A DNA stretch of 64,000 nt from JAVVHH01 sp963848035 (GTDB lineage: Bacteria; Pseudomonadota; Alphaproteobacteria; Acetobacterales; Acetobacteraceae). The notes beneath the pieces were generated by a model. That model was not told the origin of the DNA and searched no databases. It saw only the letters and a list, made by a program, of their open reading frames with translations. The stretch is from contig CAWKCD010000001.1 in the NCBI GenBank assembly GCA_963848035.1, positions 4,278,001 to 4,342,000 of the forward strand. Reading direction: 5' to 3'. Below, piece by piece: positions 25,895-35,108 of the stretch. Each line of letters begins with the position of its first letter. The first letter of the stretch is position 1. Position numbers and translations under genes: made by a program.

Positions 25895-27261
25895 TGTCCG
25901 AACTCGACAAGTCTCGCGACTCCGGCAGCACATTGTTCGGCGAGATCAAGCGCTACGCCCGCACCTCCGGCGCCGTCGGCGGCATCGCTGCCCGCGTCGC
26001 CGGGGCCAAGGTCTTCGGCATGAAGACCGACAAGGCCGCGCACGCGGAGGACCTGAAAAGCATCCTGGGTGGCCTCAAAGGCCCGCTGATGAAGGTCGCC
26101 CAGATCCTCTCGACGATCCCCGACGTGCTGCCCGAGGAGTATTCGCAGGAACTCTCCCAGCTCCAGGCCAACGCGCCGCCGATGGGCTGGTCCTTCGTCC
26201 GCCGCCGCATGGCCGGCGAACTCGGCCCCGACTGGCAGTCTAAGTTCAAGACCTTCGGCCAGGACGCCGCCGCAGCCGCCAGCCTCGGCCAGGTCCACCG
26301 CGCCACCCTGCTCGACGGCCGTGACGTCGCCTGCAAGCTGCAATATCCGGATATGCCGAGCACGGTCGACGCCGACCTCAAGCAGCTCAAGCTGGCCATG
26401 AGCGTCTACAAGCGTATCGACCGCGTGATCGACGGCGACGATATCTACGCCGAGATCGCCGACCGCCTGCGCGAGGAACTCGACTACGAACGCGAAGCCG
26501 CCCAGCTCCGCCTCTACCGGGCGATCCTGAAGGACCAGCCCAACGTCAGCGTCCCCGAGCCGTTCATGGACTTCACCACCAAGCGGCTGCTGACCATGTC
26601 CTGGCTCGAGGGCATCCCGATCCAACGTCGCATCGATCAGGAGCCGCCGCTGGAAGTCCGTAACGAGATCGCCAAGGCCCTCTTCGCCGCCTGGTACATC
26701 CCGTTCTACCGCTACGGCGTCATCCACGGTGACCCCCATCTCGGCAACTACCAGGTCCGCGCCGACGACGGCCTCAACCTGCTCGACCTCGGCGCCATCC
26801 GCGTCTTCCCGCCCCGCTTCGTCCGCGGTGTGATCGATCTCTATGAAGCCGTCCGCGACAACGACCTCGAAAAGGCCCGGCACGCCTATGAGAGCTGGGG
26901 CTTCCTCAACCTGAGCAAGGAACAGCTCGAAGTCCTCAACCAATGGGCCGAGTTCGTCTACGAACCGCTCCTGCAAGACCGCGTCCGCCGCATCCAGGAA
27001 CACGGCGATCCCAGCTACGGCCGCAGCGTCGCCGAGAAGGTCCATGCCGGCCTGCGCGCCACCGGCACCGTGCGCCCGCCGCGCGAGTTCGTGCTGATGG
27101 ACCGCGCCGCCCTCGGGCTCGGCAGCGTGTTCCTGAGGCTGAAGGCGGAGCTCAACTGGAGCCAGCTATTCCATGAGCTGATCGAGGGCTTCGACACCGA
27201 CAAGGTCGGCGAACGCCAGGCCGCCGCGTTGGCCGAAGCCGGTGTCCCCGCCAGTGTCTGA
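25894..27261 (+). CDS. UbiB/ADCK (ABC1) family atypical kinase
   Basis: A 455-residue member of the UbiB protein-kinase-like family, involved in isoprenoid lipid and quinone homeostasis in characterised members. Family features are GPLMKVAQ at residues 63-70 (the KxGQ region), the Ala-rich loop AAAAASLGQVHRA in place of a glycine loop, the catalytic HGDPHLGN, and DLGAIR in the DFG position. The KxGQ Gly is Ala here. No C-terminal membrane helices of classic UbiB are evident, so it belongs to the shorter AarF-like branch. It is translationally linked to pepF. Confidence 0.88.
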   Translation: MSELDKSRDSGSTLFGEIKRYARTSGAVGGIAARVAGAKVFGMKTDKAAHAEDLKSILGGLKGPLMKVAQILSTIPDVLPEEYSQELSQLQANAPPMGWSFVRRRMAGELGPDWQSKFKTFGQDAAAAASLGQVHRATLLDGRDVACKLQYPDMPSTVDADLKQLKLAMSVYKRIDRVIDGDDIYAEIADRLREELDYEREAAQLRLYRAILKDQPNVSVPEPFMDFTTKRLLTMSWLEGIPIQRRIDQEPPLEVRNEIAKALFAAWYIPFYRYGVIHGDPHLGNYQVRADDGLNLLDLGAIRVFPPRFVRGVIDLYEAVRDNDLEKARHAYESWGFLNLSKEQLEVLNQWAEFVYEPLLQDRVRRIQEHGDPSYGRSVAEKVHAGLRATGTVRPPREFVLMDRAALGLGSVFLRLKAELNWSQLFHELIEGFDTDKVGERQAAALAEAGVPASV

Positions 27262-27305
27262 ACGCCCGGCACCAGGATTGATTGCCGAGCAAAGGTCGGA
27301 GTGCC

Positions 27306-28430
27306 ATGCCTGAAGCGATCGCTCATTTTCTGCCCGCCAACGACAGCGAGGCCGACATGAACGCGATCCTTCCCCTCCGTTCCGATACCGACGATGCCAA
27401 GCTCGCCGCCATCCGCGCCCGTGACGCCGGCGCGGACGGCCGGTTCGTCTACGCCGTCGCCACTACCGGCGTATACTGCCGCCCCTCTTGCGCCGCCCGC
27501 CCTGCCCGGCGCGAGAACATCAGCTTCCACGCTGACCCGGCCACCGCCGAACGCGCCGGCTTCCGCCCCTGCAAACGCTGCCGCCCCAACGAGGCACCAC
27601 GCGCCGAACGCGAAGCCGCCCTTGTCGCGCAGGCCTGCCGTGCGATCGAAGCCGCTGAGGAAGTCCCTGCCCTGGAAACGCTGGCCGCGTCGGCCGGACT
27701 GTCGCCGTTCCATTTCCACCGGCTGTTCCGCCGCATTGCCGGGGTCACGCCACGCGCCTATGCCGCCGAACAACGCGCCCGCCGGGTTCAATCGAGCCTC
27801 GAACACGGCCAGAGCGTCACGCACGCCCTCTACGACGCGGGCTTCAACTCCTCGAGCCGGTTCTACGAAGCGGCCGGGGCCATGCTGGGCATGCGCCCTG
27901 CCGCCTACCGTGCCGGCGGCGAAGGCGAGACCATCCGGCACGCGTTCGGACACAGCGATCTCGGCCTGGTCCACGTTGCCGCCACCGACCGAGGCATCTG
28001 TGCCATCGCCCTCGGTGACGACGCGTCGGCGCTCGAGGCCGAGTTGGCACGCCGCTTTCCTCGCGCCCGCATCGTCGCCGCCGACGCCGCTTTCGGCGAG
28101 TGGGTGCGCCGCGTCATCGCCTTCGTCGAAGCGCCCCGCGACGGCCTCGCCTTGCCGCTCGACATCCGCGGCACCGCCTTCCAACGCCTGGTGTGGGAAG
28201 CCTTGCAGGCGATCCCGCCCGGTCAGACCGTCAGCTACGGCGAACTTGCCACCCGTCTCGGCCAGCCCAAGGCGGTGCGTGCGGTCGCCGGCGCCTGCGC
28301 CGCCAACAAGCTGGCCGTCGTCGTGCCGTGCCACCGCGTCGTCGGCGCCGACGGCGCGCTCACCGGCTACCGCTGGGGCATTTCGCGCAAGCGCAGCCTG
28401 CTCGACCGCGAACGCGCCGGCCCGGATTAG
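27306..28430 (+). CDS. ada: Ada bifunctional DNA methyl-transfer repair protein and regulator
   Basis: A 374-residue Ada-type protein that repairs methyl phosphotriesters and O6-methylguanine and activates the adaptive response. The N-terminal zinc domain has Cys58, Cys62, Cys89 and Cys92, with Cys58 (GVYCRPSC) as the methyl acceptor. An AraC-type helix-turn-helix follows (about 105-205). The C-terminal methyltransferase domain has Cys342 in PCHRVVG and the TVSYGELA recognition region. GGAG four bases upstream of ATG 27306 supports that start; an internal ATG at 27357 is an alternative. alkA or alkB are not adjacent. Confidence 0.93.
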   Translation: MPEAIAHFLPANDSEADMNAILPLRSDTDDAKLAAIRARDAGADGRFVYAVATTGVYCRPSCAARPARRENISFHADPATAERAGFRPCKRCRPNEAPRAEREAALVAQACRAIEAAEEVPALETLAASAGLSPFHFHRLFRRIAGVTPRAYAAEQRARRVQSSLEHGQSVTHALYDAGFNSSSRFYEAAGAMLGMRPAAYRAGGEGETIRHAFGHSDLGLVHVAATDRGICAIALGDDASALEAELARRFPRARIVAADAAFGEWVRRVIAFVEAPRDGLALPLDIRGTAFQRLVWEALQAIPPGQTVSYGELATRLGQPKAVRAVAGACAANKLAVVVPCHRVVGADGALTGYRWGISRKRSLLDRERAGPD

Positions 28431-28486
28431 CCGGCGCTGCAGCATCGGCGTATAGCGCGCCGCAGCCAGTGAGATGACCCGCGCCG

Positions 28487-29743
28487 ATGCCGCACAGCAT
28501 GGACCAACTGCCGCCGACCACCTCGTTACGCCAAGCCTCGATCGGCCTCGTCCTCGCCACCGTCGCCATCGACGCGCTCGGCTTCGGCATCGTCGTCCCG
28601 ATCGTCCCGACGCTGGTGATCCAGCTCGGCCAAGTCAGCGCCGCCCAGGCCTCGCTTTGGATGGGCGCGTTGCTCGCCGCGTTTTCCATCATGCAGTTCC
28701 TCTGCGCGCCCGTGCTCGGCGCGCTGAGCGACCGCTTCGGCCGCCGCCCCGTTCTGCTCGCCGCCCTCGGCGGCATGTGCATCAACTACCTGCTGCTCGC
28801 CTGGGCGCCCACGCTCGCCTGGCTGTTCCTCGGCCGCGTCATCGCCGGCGCGACCGCAGCCAGCTACTCCACCGCCACCGCCTACATCGCCGACGTCACG
28901 CCGCCGGAGAAACGGGCGCAGCGTTTTGGTCTGGTCGGCGCCATGTTCGGCCTCGGCTTCGTCGCCGGCCCGGCCATTGGCGGCCTGCTCGGCGCCTACG
29001 ATCTCCGCTTGCCGTTTCTGGCGTCGGCCGTGCTCGCCGGGCTGAACGTACTGTTCGCCGCCCTCATCCTGCCCGAGAGCCTGCCGGCAGCGCTGCGCCG
29101 GCCGATCCGCTGGCGCGAAGCCAACCCGGTCGGCAGCATGCGCGTTCTGGCCGTCGACGCCGACTACCGCCGCCTCGCGGTCGCCTGGTGCTGCACCTGG
29201 TTCGCGCTCGGCACGCTGCAGAGCAGCTTCGTCCTGGCCAATCAGCTTCGCCTTGGCTGGGGCGAGAAGGAGAACGGCCTCGCGCTCGCCGTCGTCGGCA
29301 TCGGCTCCGCGCTCGTCCAGGGCTTGCTGGTCCGCCGCCTGGTCCCGGCCTTGGGCGAACGCCGGGCAGCACTGATCGGCTATTCGCTCTCCGCCGCCGC
29401 CTACATCGCCTTCGCATTTGCCTGGAATCCGGCCGTGCTCTTCATCGGCGTCGCGCTCCAGGCCTTAGGCGCCATCAGCGGTCCGGCCGTGCAAGCCCTG
29501 CTCTCGGCCCGTGCCGGGGCCGACCAGCAGGGCGGCATCCAGGGCGCGCTCGCCTCCGTCCAAGGCCTGACCGCGATCGTTGCCCCGCTCGCGGCCGGCT
29601 GGGTGTTCAGCATCTTCGCCAATCCGGCCAGCGGCGAGTATTTCCCCGGCGCGCCGTTCCTGATGGCCGCCCTGGCCTACCTCTGCGCGGTCACGGCCAT
29701 CCTGACCATGCGCAGCGCCATACGCCGCCCGGTGACGGAGTAA
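28487..29743 (+). CDS. MFS transporter, TetA-like drug:proton antiporter
   Basis: A 418-residue major facilitator with about twelve membrane helices. Helix 1 contains DALGFGIVVPIVP. The loop between helices 2 and 3 has GALSDRFGRRPVLL, the MFS motif A. Helix 4 starts RVIAGATAAS. The overall sequence resembles the TCR/TetA group of 12-helix exporters, which expel tetracycline or related compounds in exchange for protons. No TetR-type repressor is adjacent, so it is probably a housekeeping exporter of unknown substrate and not a transferable resistance gene. Confidence 0.88.
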   Translation: MPHSMDQLPPTTSLRQASIGLVLATVAIDALGFGIVVPIVPTLVIQLGQVSAAQASLWMGALLAAFSIMQFLCAPVLGALSDRFGRRPVLLAALGGMCINYLLLAWAPTLAWLFLGRVIAGATAASYSTATAYIADVTPPEKRAQRFGLVGAMFGLGFVAGPAIGGLLGAYDLRLPFLASAVLAGLNVLFAALILPESLPAALRRPIRWREANPVGSMRVLAVDADYRRLAVAWCCTWFALGTLQSSFVLANQLRLGWGEKENGLALAVVGIGSALVQGLLVRRLVPALGERRAALIGYSLSAAAYIAFAFAWNPAVLFIGVALQALGAISGPAVQALLSARAGADQQGGIQGALASVQGLTAIVAPLAAGWVFSIFANPASGEYFPGAPFLMAALAYLCAVTAILTMRSAIRRPVTE

Positions 29744-29823
29744 TGGGCAGGACCTTGGCGACGTGCTATAATGCTGTCTCTTTTTCGTAGACGGAATACT
29801 TCCGCTTGGAAACGCTAATCTTG

Positions 29824-29994
29824 ATGTTCGACACGGCCGCCATTCTGGTCGTCGTGGTGTTCAGCCTCCGCAACGAGAAGCGCCCATCGGATAGCGCCGA
29901 GTTCGGCCCGTTCCGGATCAAGCCTTTTCGCCCCGCGGCAAAGCCGGTGCGCGCCGTCACGCCCGCGCCGCGCCGCAGGATCCGCGAACCGTGA
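29824..29994 (+). CDS. Small single-span membrane protein (56 aa), coupled to the O-glycosylation ligase gene
   Basis: A 56-residue protein starting MFDTAAILVVVVFSLR, with one short N-terminal hydrophobic helix followed by a basic, Pro/Arg-rich tail ending APRRRIREP. Its TGA overlaps the GTG of the next gene by four bases. A TTG at 29806 could add six residues. The composition (one helix plus Arg-rich cytoplasmic tail) suggests a small membrane accessory protein. No family is recognised. Real translation is supported by the overlap but not proven. Confidence 0.5.
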   Translation: MFDTAAILVVVVFSLRNEKRPSDSAEFGPFRIKPFRPAAKPVRAVTPAPRRRIREP

Positions 29995-31328
29995 GAGATC
30001 TCCTCTACTACGGCGCATGGGTCTTCCTGCTGCCCTTCTGCTTCATCGCCACGCATACGAGTCTGCTAGTCTGGATCTGGGTAGCCTTGGTCCCCCCGGC
30101 TGAGATGGTCTACGGAACCTTCCCGGAACTGCCGTTCAACAAGATCGTGGCAGCGGGTGCCGTATTCGCCCTCATCGTCACCCAGGACCGCAAGGACTTC
30201 TACCGCGACGCCATCATCACGTTGATCGCGCTCTTCACCCTGCAGGTGACGGCTTCCTATTTCGCCGCCCAATACAGTTATCCCGTCAACGACGTCCAAT
30301 ACGACAAATTCTGGAAAGAGATCGTCCTTTTCGTCCTGATCACGGGCGTCATGCATAGCCAGCACAGGCTGCATCAGGCCGTTCTCGTGATATGCATTTC
30401 CCTCGGCTTCCTCATGGTGAAGGAAGGCCTGATCTTCCTGCTGACCGCCGGCGGCCACCAGATCGCCGGCACCGGCTCGCTCGGCGACAACAACGGCGTC
30501 GCCTTGGCGCTGCTGATGGCCATCCCGCTGCTACTCTACTGCGCGAAATACACCGCCGAATATTGGGTCCGCATCGGCATGTACGTGACCGCCGGGCTCG
30601 GCGTCGTGACCGTGATCGCCAGCTACTCCCGCGGCGGCTTCGTCGGCATGCTCGCCATGGGGCTCATGCTGCTGAAGAACAGCAAATACAAGGTCCGCGC
30701 CGTCGTCGCGCTCGCCGTCATCGCGATCATCGTCTTCGCGAGTCTCCCGGAAGACTACATCAACCGCATCAGCACCATCCGCGAAGCCAGTTCCGACGGC
30801 TCGTTCGAGGTCCGCCTCTTGGCGTGGAAAATCAACTACATGCTGGCGCTCGATCATCCATTCCTGGGTGTCGGCCCCTATGGCTCGCTGATCTGGGAAA
30901 ACTGGATGTCCGAGTTGGGGCAAGCCGTCACTTACTTGTTCCCGTCGCCGCTGATCATGCGCACCTTCGTTGCCCACAGCATCTACTTCCAGGTGCTCGG
31001 CGACACCGGCTTCATCGGATTGTTCCTGTTCGTCTGCTTGCTCGGCGTGGCGTTGCTGAAGACCATTCAAACCCAGCGTCTCGCCAAACGCGACCCGTCT
31101 CTCGAGTGGGCCGGCGACCTCGCCCGCGCCACACAGATCAGTCTGGTCGTTTATCTCGTGGCCGGCGCCGCGCTCAGCCTCATCTACTTCGAGCTGATCT
31201 ACATCGTGCTGGCGATCGTCTCGCGCACGCATCGCACCGCGCGCCAACTCGCCGTCGTGCCGGAGGCCGTGGTCGATCCATGGCTCCGTCCGCGCCGGGC
31301 CGTCAGCAGTATTCCCAAGCCCGCCTGA
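29991..31328 (+). CDS. Putative O-glycosylation ligase / O-antigen ligase-like membrane protein
   Basis: A 445-residue integral membrane protein with ten or more hydrophobic helices. It resembles the exosortase-A-associated putative O-glycosylation ligase group (DUF5935 N-terminal region plus Wzy_C ligase domain). The large periplasmic loop contains SYSRGGFVGMLAMG and later HPFLGVGPYG and AHSIYFQVLGDTG, the usual ligase signatures with a candidate His. Such enzymes transfer a lipid-linked glycan to protein or lipid A. The start is GTG, coupled to the 56-residue gene. No exosortase, EpsI or PEP-CTERM target gene is in the window. Confidence 0.78.
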   Translation: MRDLLYYGAWVFLLPFCFIATHTSLLVWIWVALVPPAEMVYGTFPELPFNKIVAAGAVFALIVTQDRKDFYRDAIITLIALFTLQVTASYFAAQYSYPVNDVQYDKFWKEIVLFVLITGVMHSQHRLHQAVLVICISLGFLMVKEGLIFLLTAGGHQIAGTGSLGDNNGVALALLMAIPLLLYCAKYTAEYWVRIGMYVTAGLGVVTVIASYSRGGFVGMLAMGLMLLKNSKYKVRAVVALAVIAIIVFASLPEDYINRISTIREASSDGSFEVRLLAWKINYMLALDHPFLGVGPYGSLIWENWMSELGQAVTYLFPSPLIMRTFVAHSIYFQVLGDTGFIGLFLFVCLLGVALLKTIQTQRLAKRDPSLEWAGDLARATQISLVVYLVAGAALSLIYFELIYIVLAIVSRTHRTARQLAVVPEAVVDPWLRPRRAVSSIPKPA

Positions 31329-32754
31329 TGCTCGCACGAAGCAGGCCGGAAGTGGTCGCCGAACTGGCGTCCCTCCTGGGCGACCGCGGCATGCTCGACC
31401 GGATCGGACGCAGCGCCCTATTGCCGAGACTGGCGCGACCTCTACCACGGTGCCGCGCTCACGGTGATCCGCCCTGCCGATACCGCGGAACTGGCCGCCG
31501 CGGTCCGCATCTGCGCCGCCCAGGGCATCGCCATGGTGCCTCAGGGCGGCAACACCAGCATGGTCGGCGGCGCCGTCCCGTCCGAGGACGCGACGCCAGG
31601 TCGTCGTCAGCCTCGCCCGCCTCAACCGCATCCGCGACGTCAACGCCGACGACATGACCATGATCGCCGAAGCCGGCGTGCCCTGGAAAGCCGCACAGGA
31701 CGCCGCCGCCGAAGCAGGCTGTCTGCTGCCGCTCTCCATCAGTAGTGAAGGCACTGCCCAGGTCGGCGGCATCCTCTCCACCAACGCCGGCGGCAACAAC
31801 ACCGTCCGCTACGGCAATGCTCGCGAGCTCGTTCTCGGCATCGAAGCCGTGCTGCCCGATGGCGAAGTGCTCCATGCGCTCCGCCGTCTGCGCAAGGACA
31901 ACACCGGCTACGCTCTTCGCCACCTCCTCGTCGGCGCCGAGGGCACGCTGGGCTTCATCACCGCCGCCGTGCTGAAACTCGCGCCCCGGCCGCTGCAGAC
32001 CGAAGTGGCGCTCTGCGCGGTGCCCTCCCCCGAAGCCGCCACCGCCTTGTTCCGAGCCGCGCAACGTCACGACGCCGCTGCGATCCAGGCGTTCGAGTAC
32101 ATGTCCGGCACCGGCATGGGCTTCGTCCTGCGCCACATCCCCGGCGTCACCCTCCCCCTCGCCAGCCCGGCGCCACACTACGCCCTCATCGAGTTGGCCT
32201 CGACGCGCGAAGGCGCCAACCTCCGCGAGTCGCTCGAACAAATTCTGGAGGCCGCCCTCGAAAGCGGCACCATCGAGGACGCCGCCCTCGCCGAGAGCGA
32301 CGCCCAACGCCAGGCGATCTGGAAGCTCCGCGAAGAGCACGCGGAAGCCCAGCGCCGCGAGGGCGCGAGCGTCAAAAACGACGTCTCCGTCCCCGTCTCC
32401 ACCGTACCCGAGCTGATCGCCCGAGCGACCGCCGCCTGCGAAGCCCTCATCTCCGGCGTCCGCGCCGTCCCCTTCGGCCATCTCGGCGACGGCAACATCC
32501 ACTTCAACCTCGAACAACCCATCGACTGGACCGCCGCCGACTTCCTCGCCCGCGCCGACGACATCATGCACACCGTCAATGACGTCGTCCGCGATCTCGG
32601 CGGCAGTTTCAGCGCCGAACACGGCGTCGGCCGGCTCAAGACCGGCATGATGCCCGAGTGGCGCGGCGGCGTTGAGCTCGAGACGATGCGCCGCATCAAG
32701 GCCGCGCTCGATCCTCAAGGCCTCATGAATCCCGGCAAGCTGTTCCCGCTCTAA
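31328..32754 (+). pseudogene. FAD-binding oxidase (GlcD / D-2-hydroxyglutarate dehydrogenase type) with two +1 frameshifts
   Basis: A flavoprotein of the FAD_binding_4/FAD-oxidase_C family spread over three frames. It starts ATG at 31328, overlapping the ligase stop. The frame shifts first at about 31424-31428 before DWRDLYHGAALTVIRPAD, and again at about 31588-31598 after GGNTSMVGGAVPSED. The third part contains SARE-like FAD segments (STNAGGNNTVRYGNARELVLG), EGTLGFIT, and the C-terminal FGHLGDGNIHFNL and EHGVGRLKTG metal/substrate motifs. Removing one base at each site gives about 475 residues, the family length. A downstream ATG at 31654 could yield only a truncated protein without the first FAD half. 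Confidence 0.8.
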
Positions 32755-32775
32755 GCGCGGGGCTAATCTGCCGCC

Positions 32776-33906
32776 ATGTCCCGCCTCGCGTCTCAGCTCG
32801 ACCGCTACATCTTCCGCCAATTGCTGGTGGCGCTCGTCGCCGTCACCACCGGCCTCGTCGCGCTGATCTGGCTGACCCAGTCGCTCCGGCTGATTGAACT
32901 CGTCGTCAACCGCGGCCTCTCGCTACGCGTGTTCCTCGAGCTCACCGGCCTGCTGATCCCGAACTTCATCGCCGTGATCCTGCCGATCACCTTGTTCGTG
33001 GTGGTCCAATTCATCTACCAGCGCCTCTCCGGCGACCGGGAACTCACGGTCATGCGCGCCGCCGGGGTGTCGCCGATTCGGCTGGCACGGCCGGCTCTGA
33101 CCCTGACCCTGGCCATCGTCGGCCTCTCCTACCTGCTCAACCTCTGGCTCGTGCCGCTGAGCTACACCGCATTCAGGGAATACCAATTCGAGATCCGCAA
33201 CCGCCTGGCGGCCTTCCTACTGCAGGAAGGCGTGTTCACCCCGATCTCCGATGATCTCACCGTCTATGTCCGCACCCGCGACTCGAACGGCACGTTGCGC
33301 GGCATCCTCGTCGAGGATGCGCGCCAGAAGAACAGCCGCGCGACCATCCTCGCCGAAACCGGCCAGCTCATCGACGGCCCGAACGGCCCGCGCGTCGTGC
33401 TCCACAACGGCAGCCGTCAGCAGATCGACAAGACAAGCGGCCGCCTCAACATCCTGAGTTTCGACGAAAACACGATTGATCTGGCATCCACCAACAAAGC
33501 GTCGGAGACCCGCTACCGGGACGCCGCCGAGATGGGCACCGGCGAATTGCTGCATCCGTCGGCCGACGTGCCGGCGCGCGATGTCGGCAAGCTGAAGGTC
33601 GAGGCGCACCGCCGGCTCAGCACGCCGCTGAGCGCGGCGAGCTTCGCCATGGTCGCCCTGCTCGCCGTTTTGGCTGGCCCGTTCCGCCGCCATGGCAATC
33701 TGCTGCGGCCCCTGACGGCGGTTCTGACCGTCGTGGGTCTGCTGGCGCTCGGCCTCGCAGTCGGCAATCTCGCGGCGCGTCAAACAGCGCTCATTCCGCT
33801 GATCTATGCGCAGGCCGTGCTACCCGGCTTGTTCTGCGCCTGGCGGCTGTTCGGCCACGAACCCCGGCGCCGCCGGCGCTGGCGCTTCCGGGCGCGGATG
33901 GCCTGA
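32776..33906 (+). CDS. lptF: LPS export ABC transporter permease LptF
   Basis: A 376-residue YjgP/YjgQ-family permease. With LptB and LptG it extracts lipopolysaccharide from the inner membrane and feeds the Lpt bridge. There are about three N-terminal helices (LDRYIFRQLLVALVAVTTG, then the NFIAVILPITLFVVVQFIYQ region), a central periplasmic beta-jellyroll from about 130 to 270, and three C-terminal helices. The coupling-helix sequence SGDRELTVMRAAGVS is diagnostic. lptG does not follow; the next gene is rmuC, so the usual lptF-lptG pair is split here. Confidence 0.92.
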   Translation: MSRLASQLDRYIFRQLLVALVAVTTGLVALIWLTQSLRLIELVVNRGLSLRVFLELTGLLIPNFIAVILPITLFVVVQFIYQRLSGDRELTVMRAAGVSPIRLARPALTLTLAIVGLSYLLNLWLVPLSYTAFREYQFEIRNRLAAFLLQEGVFTPISDDLTVYVRTRDSNGTLRGILVEDARQKNSRATILAETGQLIDGPNGPRVVLHNGSRQQIDKTSGRLNILSFDENTIDLASTNKASETRYRDAAEMGTGELLHPSADVPARDVGKLKVEAHRRLSTPLSAASFAMVALLAVLAGPFRRHGNLLRPLTAVLTVVGLLALGLAVGNLAARQTALIPLIYAQAVLPGLFCAWRLFGHEPRRRRRWRFRARMA

Positions 33907-33909
33907 GAC

Positions 33910-35106
33910 GTGGATCCGCTGCTCGTCGCCATACTCCTGCTGATCCTTCTCGGCGCCGCCAATCTGGCGATCCTGCTGCGCCGCCCGCGCGGCCAGGAGC
34001 GTCTGCTCATCCTGGCCGAGCAGGCGCTGAGCTCTCAGCGGGCCGAAGCGGAGGTCACGCGCACGCAGCTCGTGGATACCGAGCGCGCCCTGGCCGGGTC
34101 GCTGGCCGCACTCTCGAGCACCATGATCCGCGACCAGGGCGACGCACGCGCGCTGCTCGAGACCAAGCTGCGCGAGATGAGTGAGCAAGCCGCCCTCCGC
34201 CTCGGCGCGATCCAGAACGCCGTCAACGAGACGCTGGCGACCACGATCGAAAAGCAGATGACCGGCAGCTTCCAGCGCGTGATCGACCAATTCGGCCAGG
34301 TCCAGAAAGCGATGACCGACGTGCAGGCCGTCACCGCCCAGATCGGCGACCTCAAGCGCATTTTCTCGAACGTGAAGCAGCGCGGCACCTGGGGCGAGAT
34401 GCATCTGCGCGCCCTGCTCGAGGACATGTTCCCGCAGGGCGGATGGGAAGCCAACCGCAAGCTGCGCGAAGGCAGCGACGAGATCGTCGAATTCGCCGTG
34501 GTCATGCCTGTCCGCGGCGCGGTCCGGCCGTTCCTCGCACTCGACGCCAAATTCCCGGTCGAGGATTACGACCGGCTGCTGCTCGCGGCCGAAGCCGGCG
34601 ACGCCGAAGGCGAGCGCGCAGCCAGGCGCGGGCTCGAGATGCGTCTCCGGTTGGAGGCCCGCAAGATCGGCGAGAAATACGTCGTGCCCCCCGTCACCGT
34701 CGATTTCGCGGTCATGTACCTGCCGACGGACGGCCTGTATGTGGAAGCGGCGCGCATTCCCGGGCTCATCGAAATGCTCAACCGCGAGCACCGGGTCTTG
34801 GTGATGGGACCTTCGCTCGCGCCCGCCCTGCTCCGGACGATCCTGCTCGGGACGTTGACGCTGTCCATCGAGCAGCGTGCCCACGAGATCCAGAATCTGC
34901 TTGGCGCCGTCCGCGCTGAAATGCTCAAGATGGATGCGGCACTCGGCAAACTGGCGACCAACGCGGACCGGATGACCAAATCGGTTGAAGATGTCCGAAG
35001 GCGGACGCGGGCGGTCGACCGCAAGCTCCGCACGGTCACGGCGCTCGAGGCCACTCAGGCGGACACGGTTCTGGAACTCGAGGCGGAGATCGAAGAGGAG
35101 GACTAG
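33910..35106 (+). CDS. rmuC: DNA recombination protein RmuC homologue
   Basis: A 398-residue RmuC-family protein. An N-terminal membrane anchor (about residues 5-22) is followed by a long helical coiled-coil region to about residue 150. The nuclease-like RmuC domain then contains NVKQRGTWGEMHLRALLEDMFP, the LDAKFPVEDYDRLL motif with its Asp and Lys, and VMYLPTDGLYVEA. A second coiled coil ends the protein in an acidic tail. It limits recombination at inverted repeats in E. coli. The GTG start lies four bases after lptF. Confidence 0.93.
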   Translation: MDPLLVAILLLILLGAANLAILLRRPRGQERLLILAEQALSSQRAEAEVTRTQLVDTERALAGSLAALSSTMIRDQGDARALLETKLREMSEQAALRLGAIQNAVNETLATTIEKQMTGSFQRVIDQFGQVQKAMTDVQAVTAQIGDLKRIFSNVKQRGTWGEMHLRALLEDMFPQGGWEANRKLREGSDEIVEFAVVMPVRGAVRPFLALDAKFPVEDYDRLLLAAEAGDAEGERAARRGLEMRLRLEARKIGEKYVVPPVTVDFAVMYLPTDGLYVEAARIPGLIEMLNREHRVLVMGPSLAPALLRTILLGTLTLSIEQRAHEIQNLLGAVRAEMLKMDAALGKLATNADRMTKSVEDVRRRTRAVDRKLRTVTALEATQADTVLELEAEIEEED

Positions 35107-35108
35107 CG

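Noticed and set aside
28487..29743. A transferable tetracycline-resistance gene
   Set aside because: No TetR-type repressor, transposon or composition shift is present. It is one of the many chromosomal TetA-like MFS exporters.
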